From contig NC_134841.1 in NCBI RefSeq assembly GCF_965363235.1, positions 54,395,078-54,459,077 of the forward strand: a stretch of DNA of 64,000 nucleotides, written 5' to 3'. Under the pieces are notes generated by a model that worked only from the letters and a program-made list of their open reading frames with translations, searched no databases and was not told the origin of the DNA. Source of the stretch: Mytilus galloprovincialis (Eukaryota; Mollusca; Bivalvia; Mytilida; Mytilidae). Made by a program: the position numbers and the translations under genes. Position 1 is the first letter of the stretch; each line of letters starts with the position of its first letter. Below, one piece after another: positions 47,111-59,318 of this stretch.

Positions 47111-48621
47111 TTAGATGTCCAAATTAAATTTTTTAAGTTCTTGGACCAATTTCATTCTCTGTCAGAAACCTATGCTGTGTCAAATATTTAATCACACTTC
47201 AAATTCTGAGCTGTATCGAGCCTGAATGGTGTGTCCATGTGTTGCAAATAATGATTACTTTCTGATAAATTTGACCATGTTGAGGCACTTATGTCCTGAC
47301 TTTTATCAAATATAAACTGACTCAGCTTCATGATTTTATCTATGTAGCCTCAAGAGATGGTTTGAATCTCAATTTTATCTAGAATATCATAATATTTCTT
47401 ATCTTTTCAGATTTCAAATGCTGATTCTCAGGGTAGTTTGTGGTTACCGAATAGCCAGGACACTGACACCAGTGAACATATGGACAACTCAGACATCCCT
47501 CATTATGATATATCAGTGAAACATAAAGCACTTGATAATTTTTTGCAATCCTGTGGTCTTAGCCCTGTGAAGAAAAACTTAAAATCAACTGGAATCAATC
47601 ATCAGAACACATCCAATTTACTATTCAATGAAGACCGAAAAGATATTTGAACATGTGGTTAATGTTCTTGCACCAGGACAAGGAAGTCATCATCTACATT
47701 CAGTCATGAATTCTTTTCCTTCAACATCATCTGACAAAACGCTTGAAATTTTATCTACAGCTTATGATTTATCATCTGATTGGGTAACACAGAGACAGAT
47801 TTTGTCAGTATTTGCAAATAACTTTACTTTTAAAGAAATGAGTACTTATATTCCAAATTTAACAAAATATAGATATACAGCAGCCAGAAAACATGCTTCA
47901 GAAAAAGGACAAGGACAGCCTGTATATTTTTCACCATATACCCGCAAAGGGTTGTCTGAAAATCGAATTGAATGTTTTATTAATTTTGTTATGTCTCCAA
48001 GCGTAATGACTGATTCACCATTTCTGGAAACAAAATTAAAACTATCAAATGGAGAACTTTATCAAGTACCTCAAATAATTTTGAATAGTGTTTGCTCTCG
48101 TGTTGTAGAACAGTACCAGACTTTTTGTAGGGAATCAGGAATTGGTGATGTGGCAAGTGACAGATCATATATGAGAATATTACAGCCCACTGAACCTAAT
48201 ATCAGAAAAAGTATGAAAGGTCTAGATAACTATGCAGCTGATTGAGCCAAAGGTATTGATGACCTGAAGAAAATTGTAAATGTATTGGGCAAAGAATGGG
48301 AAGATGGTATATTCCAACAATTATTCAACTGTAAACAGTATTTAAAGCCTGATTATAAGGTTTGTTTTTGGTATAGATAAAGAAACAACATGCAATAATG
48401 TTATAATTCATGAGACACTAATCCCGTCAACGCAGAACACTAAAATATATTCAGAACAAGGTCCATAGGTGACTGCAGCCTTCAACAATGGAATCACACA
48501 CTAAGTAAGCTAAGGACAAAAAAAAAAGAAGTTTGAAAGATGAATTAAATTTCGATTTGAAAATGTTGCAATGATATTTATATTTTCCTTACAGCTTTAT
48601 GATTCTTTAAGAAATCCTACA

Positions 48622-48782
48622 TGCGCCTAGGTGGCTGAGTTAGTCTAAGTAGTTATTACTGTAATCACTAGCCAGTCAACACTGAGCTTGTTATTTCGAA
48701 CCCAGTGATTACAAGTGCACTCCATTTCAATGGAAGGTCAGTGGTTTTCTTCGGGCAATACGGCTTCCTACGCCAATAAAAA
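48622..48782 (+). mobile_element. tRNA-derived SINE (Leu/Ser-like head)
   Basis: An A-box-like 'gtggctgagttagtctaag' and a B-box-like 'tatttcgaacccagtg' about 75 bp apart form a tRNA-like pol III head. It is followed by 'ggtcagtggttttcttcggg', resembling the central domain of widespread molluscan SINEs. The tail is cut off by the inverted repeat starting at 48783. It is too diverged to be a functional tRNA. Confidence 0.55.
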
Positions 48783-49270
48783 CGTATTTCCTACACTCTT
48801 TCATGTCATTCTAAAATGAAAATAAACAAAGTTATCTACCTTGAATTGATTTTTTTTTTAACCTCTTTGCTTATACAGATGAACTGCATTGTTTTATATG
48901 TCTATTTTTAAATCTGTGCTCTATGACGTCAGCGTGCAAAAATCAGATAAAGCCAAATAAAAACATATGTGTGGATCGAGTTACCCTACTTTTCAGTGGT
49001 TCAATGGTAATTTGGAATTAAAGCAATTTTCTAAAGAGTAAATATAATTCTTTTTCTCCAGTGATAATATTTCACAATTCTATTGATGTTGTGGATAGTA
49101 TAAAACTAGCATCAACATGATCAAAATTCAATTTTAATAAAAAAAAAAGAAAATAAAGACAAACAATGAAGTTCATCAGTATAAACAAAGAGGTTAAAAA
49201 AAAATTCAATTCAAGGTAGATAACTGTTTATTTTCATTTTAGAATGACATGAAAGAGTGTAGGAAATACG
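48783..49270. mobile_element. 488-bp element with ~103-bp inverted arms
   Basis: Arms 48783-48885 and 49169-49270 are almost exact complements (cgtatttcctacactctttc and so on). The spacer holds 'ctatgacgtcagcgtgc'. No ORF. It abuts the SINE. Confidence 0.7.
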
Positions 49271-49553
49271 GCTAATCAATATATTTGTAAGATGATACAC
49301 ATAAGTGGGTCTCTCCTCAAATGTTAATATTTGCACAATAGATATTATAACCCATTCATTACCTATTGAAATATATATGTTAGTGAAATAAACAAATGTT
49401 ATTGATATTTTTTTTTTTTTTAAGGAAACAAAAGCAAATTTAGAGAAAATAAATCTGCAATTGAAAGAAAAGAAGGAAGAAACAGAACAAATCAGGAGGA
49501 ATTGTCAGGAAATTATCAAAACTTACCAGGTATGGTTTAAATACCTATTTTAG

Positions 49554-50090
49554 GAATAACAGTACTGTAGTTGAAGAGTTGCCACCGTCAATTGTAGATT
49601 TGACGGTCGCAAATGCAGTTTTACTGGCGACACGTAGCGGAGACAGTAAAACGGAGATTTGCGACTGTCAAATCAAAATTGACGGTGGCAACTCTTCAAC
49701 TACAGTACTGTTATTCTGATTCTGATGCATTACAAAAAGAAATAATACAATAAAACTTGAAAAAAGGTCTAAATTTGACAAATAAAAAAAAATCCGCGAA
49801 ACTTCATGAATGATTTTGGCGCAAAGATGTCATGGCTAAACGTGACGTCACACAAATGAAAACTTACAAACTGGAGATTATTACGTTACCAGTACGATTC
49901 AAATTCGGATAAAATTACATTAAAACGGCGAATTCGAGGTAGGTGTTGTTTTATTTTTGATTATATAGTAGTAATCGAACATTTGTTGATTCAACAATTC
50001 AAAATGGCGGGTTCATCCTTAGTTACGCCTGGTCAACTGCGGATTTGACAACAACTTTTAGCCAATGAAAAAAAATGTTGCATACAAATT
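49554..50090 (+). mobile_element. Hairpin-led non-autonomous element, copy 2
   Basis: A hairpin of 163 bp (49554-49716) with arms gaataacagtactgtagttg and its complement, loop 'tggcgacacgtagcggagac', followed by 'aatccgcgaaactt', 'acgtgacgtca' and 'caaaatggcgggttc' as in the copy at 37325. It begins 24 bp after the 5' splice site of exon 49425-49529. Confidence 0.65.
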
Positions 50091-50184
50091 GCATTAGAAT
50101 CTGATATTGACCTGAAAGAACAATGTAAACAAGAAATTTTTAGGATGTCTTTATTATTGAGAAAACTGTGACAGAATAGTTAAA

Positions 50185-50290
50185 TTAAGAATGGAAATGA
50201 GGAATGTGTTAAAGAGACAACAACCCCGTCAAAAGGCAGAAAACAGCCCACGGCCACCAATAAGTCTTCAACACAGCGAGAACATCCTAC
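50185..50290 (-). repeat. 'gtctctttgacaca' dispersed repeat, reverse copy
   Basis: 'gaggaatgtgttaaagagac', 'cacggccaccaataagtctt', 'cacagcgagaa'; complement of the 19735 family. Confidence 0.55.
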
Positions 50291-51269
50291 ACCCTCTACT
50301 TGCTATAGGTATAGCAAATACAAATACACACACTTCTTTCACATAAACTTATTGAATCAATTGAAATAGACACTTAAGTGTTTAAAAAATGTTTAAAATC
50401 TTTCGTTAGATGAACATGAAATTTGAGGCCAAAATCAGCCCTTACTCCTTTCATGTTTCTCACTAATTATGTAATTTAAGCAAAACAATCTTTTAAATTC
50501 AGTATACTTTGTCCCCCCATCCCCCACTTTTCCTAACATAAAATCATGGATCTGACCCTAATACCAGAGAGAGAAGATTGCCACATTCAAACACCAGATT
50601 TTGAATTGATAATTAGCAGAAACATAAATAATGTACAGATTTTGTTATATTGCATGTCTATCTAAAATTTCATAATTAAAAACAAAATATCCTCAAAGTT
50701 GTTATTGACTACCTTACACATGTAGCTCATTGCTTTCGGATTTTTTTAAGAAGTGTAACTAGACATATACTAACGGAAATAATATTAGGAATACATGTTA
50801 CATTCATAAACAAAAAAAATAAGTTTCTATAGGCATAAGAATGTATAAACTAAACTTTGTCAGATGAATAGGTCCAATTTGGACGGCAAATTTCAGCTTT
50901 TTATTGCTCTGCTTGGCTATGAAAAATATAAAATAAACTATCGCACCAACCTTGCACCAAAAAGATTTTTTATCTTAAGTTTGATATGTATGAACTTGTC
51001 AAAATGTTAAAATTTTTAATTGGTGCAAGTATAGTAAGGTCGTCAAAATTTAGAAAAAACATCAAAATTTCTGTATTTTTGCTTATATCCCAAAGTATGA
51101 CGTCATTTGCCACTACCATTGTGACGTCATTGAACTTTTTTTTTTTTTTTAGATAAAAACAGTTTTTATTAATCATTGACTCATATTCAAATAATTTATG
51201 GAGAAAAAACTGCTCTGTTCAAATTTTTTTTATCTTGTAAACTTGGGCCATTATAGCCCCTACTCCTTT

Positions 51270-52085
51270 GTCATAAAATAGGTTTCTGACACAAAACAAA
51301 TATCAAGATCTTACAAATCTATTGCTCAATACTGTGCAATTAAAGATTTCTTCTTGAAACTTTAAAAAAAATTTGAAAAAAAATTTGAACCCCTTAAAAA
51401 AATTGGAACCTCCCAAAACTTTTTGAAATCCCCCTTGGAGCAATTACCCCCACACTTGATATTTGCCTTTCCCTTGTAGTATGGAACCTTGTACAATTTC
51501 AGAGAGATCCATACCCTTAAACACAAGTTATTATCTGGAAACTAAATATTTGCTCAATTTTGGCCCTTGTTTTTGGATCCAATTCCTGCATGAATGGGGT
51601 AACAACCCCCAAACTCAATCCAAGCCTTCCTTTTGTGATATGGAACCTTGTGGTACAATGTCAGATAGATCCATACAAGCTATTGTCCAGAAACTACAAA
51701 CATGTGTTTTTGGCCCTTAATTCCAAAACTGTTGGCGCCATAACCCCCAAAATGAAACCAAACCTTCTACTTGTGGTATTAAACATTGTGGAATAATTTC
51801 AGAGCAATTGAAATACTTATACACAAGTTATTATCCTGAAAGTAGAAAAATGCTTGTTTAGGACCTCTTTTGGGGCCCTTATTCCAGTTATAAACAGTTG
51901 GAACCATCATCCTCAAAATCAATCCCAACCTTCTTTTCGTGGTATTGGGGCTTCTTATAAAATTTCAAATATCCATTCACGTAAACTAAAGTTATTGTCC
52001 AGAAACCAATGTGTCTTCAGAGGACACACAGGACTACGACATCATACCATTATATGATTCCAAAAATTGTTTTGCGGTTGTATAA
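51270..52085 (+). repeat. Diverged copy of the composite repeat
   Basis: 'ataggtttctgacacaaaac', four roughly 135-bp units around 'aaccttgtg', and the end 'ttgttttgcggttgtataaa' parallel 3812-6107. The reading frames over it are repeat by-products. Confidence 0.55.
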
Positions 52086-52512
52086 AAATAGCTGTAATGT
52101 ATTTTGCCCTTGATAATGTAAATACTCACATATTTAAGTGTTCAGAAAAAGTTTAAATAAAGTTGCTGAAATTCATTATTGTAATTGCAAAATAACTGTG
52201 TGTTTTATTATAGGAATCTGAGGAGATAAAATTCAACAGTCCAGATCAACAAGTGAAGAAAAACAGACTAAACTTTTACTTCAGAAGACAGAAAATAAAG
52301 ACAAAGAAGAGGTAGATAAATGTTTATTGTCTGTCTTAATTTACATTGAGTATTCCTGACAAAGGTGAATCTCAGAAGCCCCTCTAATACACCAAATTTA
52401 TAAAATATGATTTTCAATTTCTAGCCCTGAAGAGATACTGCCCCTACTTGCGGACTCCTAGTCTCCGAGAGTATCATCAGCTCAGGAGTCAGTGCATTGG
52501 AATTGACATGTA

Positions 52513-53032
52513 CATAGATGCCAACCATTACGATTTTTCCGTAGTTTTTCCGATTTTGCGATAAAAACTACGCTATTACGGTCAAAGTCGAATAGTTACG
52601 GATTCCTAATCATCGACGTTCAATTTTGTAAAACGCGGATTTTTATCATTACTTTTCCGTCCTGGTCCAGTATTTAGGAAACGCCAATGTAATGCTTCCG
52701 GTTTTTCGGGAGTTATCAACCTATTGTTGGGTAACTAACTGACTTCCGAAGAGGCAAACTTGCATTTTATTAAGTAGCTTTCCCCCTTTCTCTACTTCTC
52801 CTTGACAAAACAAAAATGTTTGAGTCGAGAACATCTGAACAATTAATGAATGGAATACATACTACAGACAACATGTTAAATGACAAATTTTAGTGTACAT
52901 CACTTTGCAACCACTCGTCAGTAATTTTTATTGGTAAATGCACGTTTATGAATGATTACTGAAAACTTTTCAAAAATACGGAAAATTTGATAGTTTGTTA
53001 CTGATTGTGTCAAAAGGGGGTTGGCATCTATG
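52513..53032. mobile_element. 520-bp non-autonomous element, TSD catgta
   Basis: TIR catagatgccaacc at both ends. Perfect duplications catgta at 52507-52512 and 53033-53038. No gene inside. It lies in the intron before the exon hit by the MULE. Confidence 0.75.
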
Positions 53033-53153
53033 CATGTATTATGAAACATAAAAAAACCACAAAAGAGCACATAAATTTTAAAGGTTACCATTGCATATTC
53101 CATACAAATATAACCAATTAACCAAATATTTAGACTGTTGAAAAAATTATTTA

Positions 53154-53363
53154 CTGTAGATTCATTTATTTTTGTGGGTACCAATTTTTGTGTTTTGAGA
53201 GACAAACTTGCATATTCGTGGATATTTAATTTCGCGGTTTTGGCAAACTTTGCATACATTCCTTTAGAAAATTTGAAATTTGTTGAATATTTAAATTTGT
53301 GGTTCCCCTGTACCCACGAAATCCATGAAAATTGGTATCCAACGAATAAAAATGAATCCACAG
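53154..53363. mobile_element. 'ttcgtgg' MITE (CTGTAGATTC / CTGTGGATTC ends)
   Basis: 210 bp, TA duplicated at both ends (53152-53153, 53364-53365), with 'tgtgggtaccaatttttgtg' inside the left end and its complement near the right end. Same family as 16253-16450. Confidence 0.8.
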
Positions 53364-53490
53364 TATTGGTATCAGCCGTGCTGTACCAATGCATTAAAAT
53401 TTAACGACAGCTCGTAGAATTTTAATAAAACTTCTAGATAACTAATATATTTATTTTTATTTGTTTACAGTTATATACAAGAATTATAGT

Positions 53491-53890
53491 CATTTCGTAC
53501 TCTAACCATTTCGTACCCTGACCATTTCGTACCTTGACCATTTCAAATATTAACATGTAATACCATTTCGTACCTCATGGAAGATTTAATATGTATGCCA
53601 TTTCGTACCTCATGGAAGATTTATATGTTATTCCATTTCATATCATGGAAGATTAATACGTATGCCATTTCATACCTTATCGAAGATTTATATGTAATAC
53701 CATTTCATATCTCATGGAAGATTAATATGTATGCCATTTCGTACCTCATCAAAGATTTATATGTAATACCATTTCATATCTCATGGAAGATTAATATAAA
53801 TGCCATTTCGTACCTCAGCGAATATTTGTATGCAATACCATTTTGTACCGCATGGAGATTACTATGTATGCTTTTTGTACCTAATGGAAG
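53491..53890. repeat. Subterminal tandem array, ~34-bp 'ccatttcgtacctcatgg' units
   Basis: About a dozen units alternating 'ccatttcgtacctcatgg' and 'ccatttcatatctcatgg', with 'aagattaatatgtatg' spacers. The opposite end of the transposon has the inverted words, which identifies these as element-end repeats. Confidence 0.8.
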
Positions 53891-54411
53891 ATTGTTACTT
53901 GTCTTGGTGAAAACTGTTTCAAAGACGTATAGTCCAAATGCGCCTAATAAACAATTACTCAATCATGAATAATTAAAAAAAAAAACCAGACCTAATAAAT
54001 ATTTTATTGTACTGTTGATATGCATATACACAACAATATAAACAGAAAGCACTAATAAAAACAATCATATAATGCCAAAATGGCAAACGAGCACAAAAAC
54101 ATGAGATGAAACATGAGATAAAAACATGAGATCTTCTGCACTACATTTGTAAATGTCTTATCTATGAAGCATTGTAATTAATTTAGTGTGTGCTTAAAAT
54201 ATTGCACCTGTTGAAGCTTTTTTAAATTTACCAATTAGTCATCTTAACACAAGAAAATAGGAAAGTGATTAAAAAAAACTGTCCGGATTCAGACTCAGGA
54301 CTATTTAATTTATTTTTACTAAGTTTAAAATGTTATACTTGTTTCATATTTTTTTTTCCTTTGCTTCAACTTCAAAATCTTTCCTATGACATAATTGTGA
54401 GTTATCTTCAC

Positions 54412-55974
54412 CAGTACAAAGAAATGCGTGTATCGAAAACATCTGGTAGAATGGTTTCCGGATGATCTTGAAAGTTGCATCCATGTACCACACTTTGGTT
54501 GAGGATAAAATGTCTAACTGGCTATCAGTGGCAAAAATGAGGTGTCGATTGCTGACAACAACAACGTCTTTCCTGAAAAAGTTCTCTGGTAGAAAGTCAT
54601 AGTTGGTCTGAAATAGGGAATAAACACTATTATATTACTATGTTTATTTATTGTAATAAACAAATTAGTAGAATGTATAATGCTATAAAATGTTTTATAT
54701 TTGCTATGCGTTTGTGTTTTGCACAATGTTGTTTTTACTCTTCAATAATGTCTCATTGGCACTGATACCACATCTTCTTATATCAATTTTATTATATTTT
54801 CGGATAATAAATTGCACATTGTTGAAGGACGCACTAATCTTCATGTTGCTGAGCTGTGTTTTTACACTTCAATTATGTCTCATTGGCTTTCATACCACAT
54901 CTTCTTATATCAATTTTATTATATTTTCGGATAATAAATTGCACATTGTTGAAGGACACACTAATCTTCATGTTGCTGAGCTGATTTTTTTACACTTCAA
55001 TTATGTCTCATTGGCACTCATACCACATCTTCTTATATCGATTTTATTATATTTTCGGATAATAAATTGCACATTGTTGAAGGACGCACTAATCTTCATG
55101 TTGCTGAGCTGTGTTTTTACACTTCAATTATGTCTCATTGGCACTCATACCACATCTTCTTATATCAATTTGTATTATATTTTCGGATAATAAATTGCAC
55201 ATTGTTGAAGGACGCACTAATCTTCATGTTGCTGAGCTGTGTTTTTACACTTTAATTATGTCTCATTGGCACTCATACCACATCTTAAATCAATTTTATT
55301 TATATTTTCGGATAATAAATTACAGATCATATAATTATTGTAAATAATTTGATAATACTGGAAGAAACCATTCACTTAGTTCAAATCATACCTCAAAGTT
55401 TAAATCTGTTGGATCTTTTGTTCTGCTTTTCTCACGTAGACGATTAGTGGACGTCTGAAGGTTGTGTACATTAGGTCTGCTACCTGCTGGGGCTGTATGG
55501 TCGGAATGACTAACCATGGCTTCATTGACTATCTGTGCTGCTGGCTTGAAGACTTTGGTTGCGGCTTCTTGCTTAGACTGTGAATGGAGAAATATGTTAA
55601 GTTTGATTTCATATGAAACATTATCAATTAAGTAAAATCAACAGGCTCAAATATTAATTTATAGAAATAGTTTCTTTCTATCTATGTCAGTTAAACTCTG
55701 GTTGATAGTTGTCAACTTTGAAATCATACCACATCGCCTTTTTTGTATATTTTTCAAATATTTTTAAATTATGTTCTCAGTAATGATATTTACATAGGTA
55801 AAATTAATAGGAAACTATCTTCAGTTTGATAATTGCTCCAGGAGCTGAGTCATGGTTGTGTTGATGAGAACCTGGTCTGAAATTTGAACCAGACTGGATA
55901 ACTGTTGCTGGACATCTAGATTTGTTTGAACGTACAGAGCACCACCAATATATTAAACCATTTGGTTGCTGACG
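54412..55974 (-). pseudogene. FLYWCH zinc finger + MULE transposase gene of the 53481-57658 transposon, 5' half
   Basis: Exons 55816-55974, 55392-55577 and 54412-54607 join in phase 0. The first carries a FLYWCH-type finger (GLIYWWCSVRSNKSRC ... HQHNHD, matching C-x-n-C-x-n-HxH). The second is a linker ending DPTDLNFE. The third begins the MULE domain (DFLPENFF, RHLIFATDSQ, KVWYMDATFKIIRKPF with the first catalytic Asp in YMDATFK, then FSIHAF). No upstream start exon and no exons for the rest of the RNase H fold were found between 53481 and 54412, so the gene is truncated. The 5' splice site after 55816 is weak. This is a different MULE lineage from the SWIM gene at 8860-21564. The 128-bp tandem array lies in its second intron. 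Confidence 0.75.
54740..55335 (+). repeat. 128-bp tandem array derived from the 'gttgtctcattggc' repeat
   Basis: The word 'aattgcacattgttgaagga' recurs at about 54810, 54937, 55065 and 55193 (spacing 127-128), and a partial fifth unit follows. Each unit ends in 'tctcattggcactcatacca', the terminus of the dispersed repeat at 36888-37032. The repeated open frames (SHWHSYHIF) are artefacts. Confidence 0.85.
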
Positions 55975-57902
55975 CTAAAAAAAATGACAAAATTATGAAC
56001 AAGTGAAAATAAACCCTTTTCATGCATGGTACAAAGAAAGACAAAACCATTACATGTAGCATTATTGAGGGTTATAATGTCTTTTACTGTCAGGCGACAC
56101 ACAGTCATTTTCGGTTACCGTTAGCGTCAAATTGATTAAAATTTTACCGTTGTTCGTCAGAGGTCTCTTATAAATGATAGACGAAAAAGGGAAATAGTTA
56201 TTGCAAAGGAGTGGAGATAAAAAGAGAGACACATTGGGAAAAAAATGTTTGCATGACAAAGTTATTGCTCGCTTAGATATTTTTAGTTATACAAAATCAC
56301 ACATCGTGTTCCTAATTGATGTTCACATGCACTTACTTGATGTCTGCATAGCATGGTTATAACTTAAAAATAATTAAGTTTTCCATTTGTTATATTGTAC
56401 TGTTGCTGTGTTTCTTTATTAATGATTGTGTAAACTGTATAAAAAAATCTTCATACCTGTTTGATTATTGTTACATATCATATATATATATATAGAGAGA
56501 GAACCTTTCATACATCTTAGTAAAAGATGTGTGTCGGAGTCAAACGACATAAGAACCCTGTAAATTACTAGCTTCTCAATATGGTTGTATGGAATCCAGA
56601 TTGACAACTCATGGTCTGAGATCATGTAATATTTGCCACATGACGCTCATATTTCTTTCTACCATCATCATTTTATTCATTAAATATTGCTTCAAACATC
56701 GATGTTTAACACCCAAACAAAATGGAAGTAGTAAATACCTTCAGAGCTTCTCCGTGGTATATACTTGTGAAATATATAGACGAAATTCCGTATTGGTGTA
56801 AATCTAGATCTCACTAAAACAATTTTTGAATAACTATTTTGAGAGAACACTCACCAAACCAACACGAACGTATGGCAAGATATAACCATGCAGGCATTTA
56901 GTTTTCGTCAGACACAAGATAAATAATCTCTCTCAAAAACGTATATATGCATGCAGTTTCAAATATCAAGAACAATTAGCGGTCTATGTCTATAGGTCAC
57001 TGTTAAGTCCGTTTACTAACTGTTTAGAGTCAGACATGTCAATTGTACATTCTTGGAAGCACATTCGACTATAGGAACTCTTTTCTGATAGTGTTGACAA
57101 CGTAAGCTTATATGGTAATTCTGTTTATCTGTATACAAGTGGTTGGTCTCGTCTGTCCCAACAATCAAATAAACAAACGCTACTAGTCTGCTTTGTCTGG
57201 TAGAGAGGACCTCTGGAACTCATCCTCAATGGCACTTATACGTCAGGAAACTTACAAGTATACAAGTAAAGATTGTTTCAAGAACAACAAGGTTGGGGCA
57301 AATCCTTCAAACAAACAAATTGTAATTATAACTATTGAAGTTTCCAAATGCTGCTTAATCAAACTATTCATCGGTCTTTATAAAATTGTTACGTCTAGAT
57401 GCACAATTTTATTTAATATGTTTTATTTTATAAAAAAAACCCATTAAAATCATGAAAAACTATACAAAAATATGATACAAAATAGCTTACATGTATTAAG
57501 TCCATGAGGTACGAAATGGTAGATGCATTTGGCCCATTGGGTACGAAATGGATATTATCGTGGGTATGAAATGGTAAATGTTGGGTACAAAATGGCAGAT
57601 TCGGGTACAAATGGCAGATTCGGGTACGAAATGACAGGGTTCAAAATGACTTGCTTCCATATACAACAGCCATGAAGGAACTTGAACAGTCAAGAATAAA
57701 ACATCGTGAGATACTTTCAGAACTTCATACATACCAAGATAAAACCATATAGGCTTGAAAGAGGAACACAAAACAGATGAAGAAACTTTGAATAAATTTA
57801 TAAACATATGTTACAGAAACAGAAAATTGAAAATAAAACAGTTCAAGATAAAACTAAACACATGAATTACAATCAGATTTCAAAAGGTATATATAATATA
57901 TA

Positions 57903-57975
57903 AAAAAGAAGATGTGGTATGATTGCCAATGAGACAACTGTCCACAAGAGACCAAAATGACACCAAAATATGGTT
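57903..57975 (-). repeat. 'gttgtctcattggc' repeat fragment, reverse
   Basis: 'agaagatgtggtatgattgc', 'caatgagacaactgtccac', 'gaccaaaatgacac'. Confidence 0.65.
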
Positions 57976-58707
57976 ATTTTGGGTAAATGTAGGGAAAAGA
58001 TCAGTCAAGTTTCTACCAGGTGCTTCTTTTGATGCACTCATTTTAAATGTAGATCTGCACCTTTTATCACATCATAAAAAATAACCAGGAAAAATATTTA
58101 AAAGGTATCTCTAAGGTACAATGCCATTTATACAATTTTCCACAAAACTAAATTTATATACTGAGAAAATTTAAAGGTTTTCCAGGTTTTGTTTATAAAC
58201 AAGACAATATTTTTTAGGCAATAAATAATAATCTTTATTTTGGAAACCAGAAAATCTTTTGTAGATGATATTAAACAAAATTTCTCTTTTTATTCAGAGC
58301 ACAAAATACAATAGCTTCACAAGATGCAAAGTCTCAGAACTTAAAATTAGCAATATAGATTTAAGCATAGAAATGGAAGGGTGTCAAAGGAGAGAATCTG
58401 AGAAATTAGAATTAATGGAGAAACTAATGCCACAAAGAATGCTGAACTTCAATCAGAAAATTCTGCTCTAAATGATAAGGTAAGAACTATAGAAAATGTA
58501 GTTGGATATAATAAGGTTTAACTTGATGTATTACTGTATCTTTTCAGTCACACTTGAGATAATGCAGATAAACTGGATCCAAATTGATTTGTTGAAGAAA
58601 TAGTGGTTTGAGCTAATTCACATAATTATTAACCCCAATGTCATGTTTTAGTTTAACACATATTTGTCGGTGTAAATCCTGTTTTAGATTCAACTGCCAC
58701 AGTTTGA

Positions 58708-58950
58708 ACTCACCTGGCCCTTCGGGCCAAGTGAGATTTTCTCATCACTTTGCGTCCGTCGTCGTCCGTCGTCGTCGTTGTTAACTTTTACAAAAATCTT
58801 CTCCTCTGAAACTACAGGGCCAAATTAAACCAAACTTGGCCACAATCATCATTGGGGTATCTAGTTTAAAAAAATGTGTCCGGTGATTGGCCAACCAACC
58901 AAGATGGCCACCATTGCTAAAAATAGAACAATGGGGTAAAATGCAGTTTT
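58708..58950 (+). mobile_element. 5' fragment of the 'CTCACCTGGCCC' Helitron-like repeat
   Basis: Starts actcacctggcccttcgggc, then '(gtc)n' and 'aaaatcttctcctctgaaac' as in 61924-63710. It stops abruptly where the composite repeat begins at about 58951. Confidence 0.65.
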
Positions 58951-59318
58951 TATACGACCGCAAAATTTAAAAAAATTTTGGTTTTATATTGGTTTCACGC
59001 TGGCGTCGTCGTCTGCGTCGTCGTTGTCGTCATCGTCGTCCGAATACTTTTAGTTTTCGCACTCTAATTTTAGTAAAAGTGAATAGAAATCTATGAAATT
59101 TTAACACAAGGTTTTTGACCACAAAAGGAAGGTTGGGATTGATTTTGGGAGTTTTGGTCCCAACATTTTAGGAATTATGGGCCAAAAAGGGCCCAAATAA
59201 GCTTTTCCTTGGTTTTCGCACTATAACTTTAGTTTAAGTAAATAGAAATCTATGAACTTTTGACACAACGTTTATGACCACAAAAGGAAGGTTGGGATTG
59301 ATTTTGGGAGTTTTAGTT
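58951..59318 (-). repeat. Fragment of the composite 'gaccgcaaaattt' repeat
   Basis: 'tatacgaccgcaaaattt', '(gtc)n', 'ttttagttttcgcactc', two 'aaaaggaaggttgggattg' units. It is interrupted at about 59318 by the LINE 3' end. Confidence 0.65.

Larger units (their letters stand above)
53481..57658 (-). mobile_element. MULE-type DNA transposon, 4178 bp, inserted in a coiled-coil exon
   Basis: Flanks carry tatatacaa (53472-53480) and catatacaa (57658-57666, overlapping the last base): 8 of 9 match, the size of a Mutator-type duplication. Ends are weak TIRs (gaattatagtcatttcg / ggaagcaagtcattttg). Next to them are subterminal arrays in opposite orientation: ccatttcgtacc words at 53491-53880 and ggtacgaaatgg words at 57507-57640. 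Inside lie remains of a FLYWCH + MULE transposase gene. Only the N-terminal half of that gene was found, so this copy is probably not autonomous. Confidence 0.75.

Noticed and set aside
52052-52081. Possible CRISPR-like or regulatory direct repeats among the 'ccaaaaattgttttgcgg' copies
   Set aside because: Spacing and dispersion match known interspersed repeats; there is no regular spacer structure.
53577-53972. 131-codon frame with MPFRTSWKIYML-like repeats
   Set aside because: Lies entirely in the subterminal array of the MULE; repeat by-product.
54690-55347. Long open frames with repeated SHWHSYHIF text
   Set aside because: They arise from the 128-bp tandem array; no start context, no similarity, and all three frames are open in parts.
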